Translations under genes and position numbers: made by a program | Shown: piece after piece, positions 62,661 through 64,000 of the stretch | Layout of the letters: every line of letters begins with the position of its first letter | Numbering within the stretch: position 1 is the first letter of the stretch | Origin: Phylloscopus collybita | Taxonomy: Eukaryota; Chordata; Aves; Passeriformes; Phylloscopidae | Direction: 5' to 3' | NCBI GenBank assembly: GCA_027886175.1 | Contig: JAJNNQ010000009.1 | Location: forward strand, 17,147,501-17,211,500 | Length of the DNA stretch: 64,000 bases | The notes under the pieces: generated by a model | Told to the model about the DNA's origin: nothing | The model's database searches: none | What the model saw: the letters and a program-made list of their open reading frames with translations, nothing else

Positions 62661-64000
62661 CCTTCTGTATGGTCAATCTCCTGCTTTTTCTGGGCCTCGA
62701 AATTTCAAATCTTCCTCAAGGAAGGTACAAGCAGGTACAGTCTGTGCTACTCGATTCACAGCAAGTATATTATTTTAATGTGAGTTTCAACTAGAAGAAC
62801 ACACTGAAATTAACATTTGATGTCTTGTTCTTTGATATCTGGCATTTTTCACAGGCACTTTATAATAAAGAAGTCAGTTATTGCTATTAGACATATTTTA
62901 AAAGAATTCTTTTTTGATGCATATCTCCACTCAGATTATTAAATTTAAATCAGTGCTGCTATCAGTCTGAATACCAATGATATGTTCTGCCAGATGGAAG
63001 CCTTTAATAAATTTTCACTTTTCTCTAACAGTCAGCTGTAAATCTTAAATAGGAGAATTTTTGGGATATGCCAACTTTAATGCCTTCTGTCCACACTGAT
63101 TTCAATGTCATCAGTACCTGAGAGGCAGGTACTCTTTAATTAAATGCTATCATTTCCCATTTATTGAGATGCAAAGCAGTAGCACAGTCAAGGCTGTTCT
63201 TTTGCTGGTTTCTAAGCTGTCAGCCACTTTCCTGCTATACTTGTGTACTTGAGACAGTCCTTTGTTGTTTCAGTTGATGTATATCTTCCTTATATTCAGA
63301 CTTTTGAGCTCTTTTCTGTGGTTTTTGGTGAAGCATCAAGTGCTGGGGCTTGTAGAAGACGAGGGGGAAAGGGATGTGGGAGCTGCCCACTTACCAAGTA
63401 GAAACATTTCCTCCAGAAACATTTCTTGCTGGTTTCAGTGCTGGTTTCAGGTGATCAGTGCACTTTGGAAGGCATCAGCACTGCAGCATGGGGGCAGCTG
63501 TTATAACACAGTACCTTAGGTGCAGAATGAATGAAACGTAGTAAATGAGTATGTCTCTTTTATCAGTGCATTTGTTGTCTTGTCTTCAGCAGTTACTAAT
63601 ATTTTCCTCCAGACTCATCTGCTATATTCACTTTTAGACTCCTGAATTTTTGCATGGGGGCCATACCCAGCTAAAATCTATGCCGTTGTGGGGAAATGAA
63701 ATTTATAGAGCTTAACCTTTTTTCTGCTATATTCTAGCTAGCTGGGAACAGCTTCTTTGGGGAAAAAATGTCTATCACACTGCTAAAAGTATAGGAAAAG
63801 GTAGGTTGGAACTCCTGGCTGTGGTGGGGAGGGAAGAATAAACACTAGATAACAGAAGAGAAAATGAAATCACAGCATTCAAACTTTCTGTACCCTGGGG
63901 GAAAGAGAACTAAAATACTTTTGTGAGTCAATAACTATTCCCAGTAGAATCCTTGGAAAAGCCTACAGGTAGAGCAAAATTTTGAGTTATTGAGTTATTT
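62661..64000. other. Non-coding DNA, nothing identified
   Basis: No exon, RNA gene or known repeat was recognised up to the window end. A small local duplication (gaaacatttcttgctggtttc-like words) occurs near 63,405-63,450. Confidence 0.45.

Overview
The window looks like a bird chromosome, probably a songbird or a relative. It is AT-rich, non-coding for most of its length, and carries fragments of CR1, the dominant bird LINE, in both orientations. It also holds a class III (ERVL-type) solo LTR and a young class II endogenous retrovirus. There are no bacterial-style operons, tRNA or rRNA genes, or CRISPR arrays. Almost all short open frames outside the retrovirus look like chance.

Layout. 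Bases 1-47,400 are mostly unannotatable AT-rich DNA. They contain CR1 pieces (365-590, 7,590-7,690, 32,771-33,165, 43,588-44,905, 46,085-46,612), a 711-bp solo LTR with a 5-bp target duplication (9,956-10,666), long T runs, simple repeats, and one isolated exon-like segment on the + strand at 28,200-28,305 that reads like a signal peptide plus the start of a CUB domain. Bases 47,423-52,924 are a complete but internally deleted endogenous retrovirus on the + strand. It has two 670-bp LTRs in which I see no difference, a 6-bp duplication (aatgga), a tRNA-Lys-type primer site, one 791-codon gag-derived frame with a huge Pro/Ala-rich insertion, no protease or polymerase, and a broken env.

Bases 53,189 to about 58,360 hold exon-like segments on the - strand. 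Several have consensus splice sites and matching intron phases and read as one helical-repeat-like protein. One exon carries an in-frame TGA and a 2-bp insertion. This is best explained as a decayed, intron-containing gene (unitary pseudogene), or as a live gene with assembly errors. I could not name the gene. The retrovirus sits antisense to it, 258 bp beyond the last exon seen. Bases 59,700-64,000 hold one degraded GC-richer bird repeat (about 62,080-62,660) and otherwise nothing I can support.

Most interesting: the retrovirus lacks pol and has stops in env, yet its LTRs are indistinguishable by eye. It must have been copied recently by enzymes supplied in trans, and it keeps a long open gag-derived frame of unusual composition.
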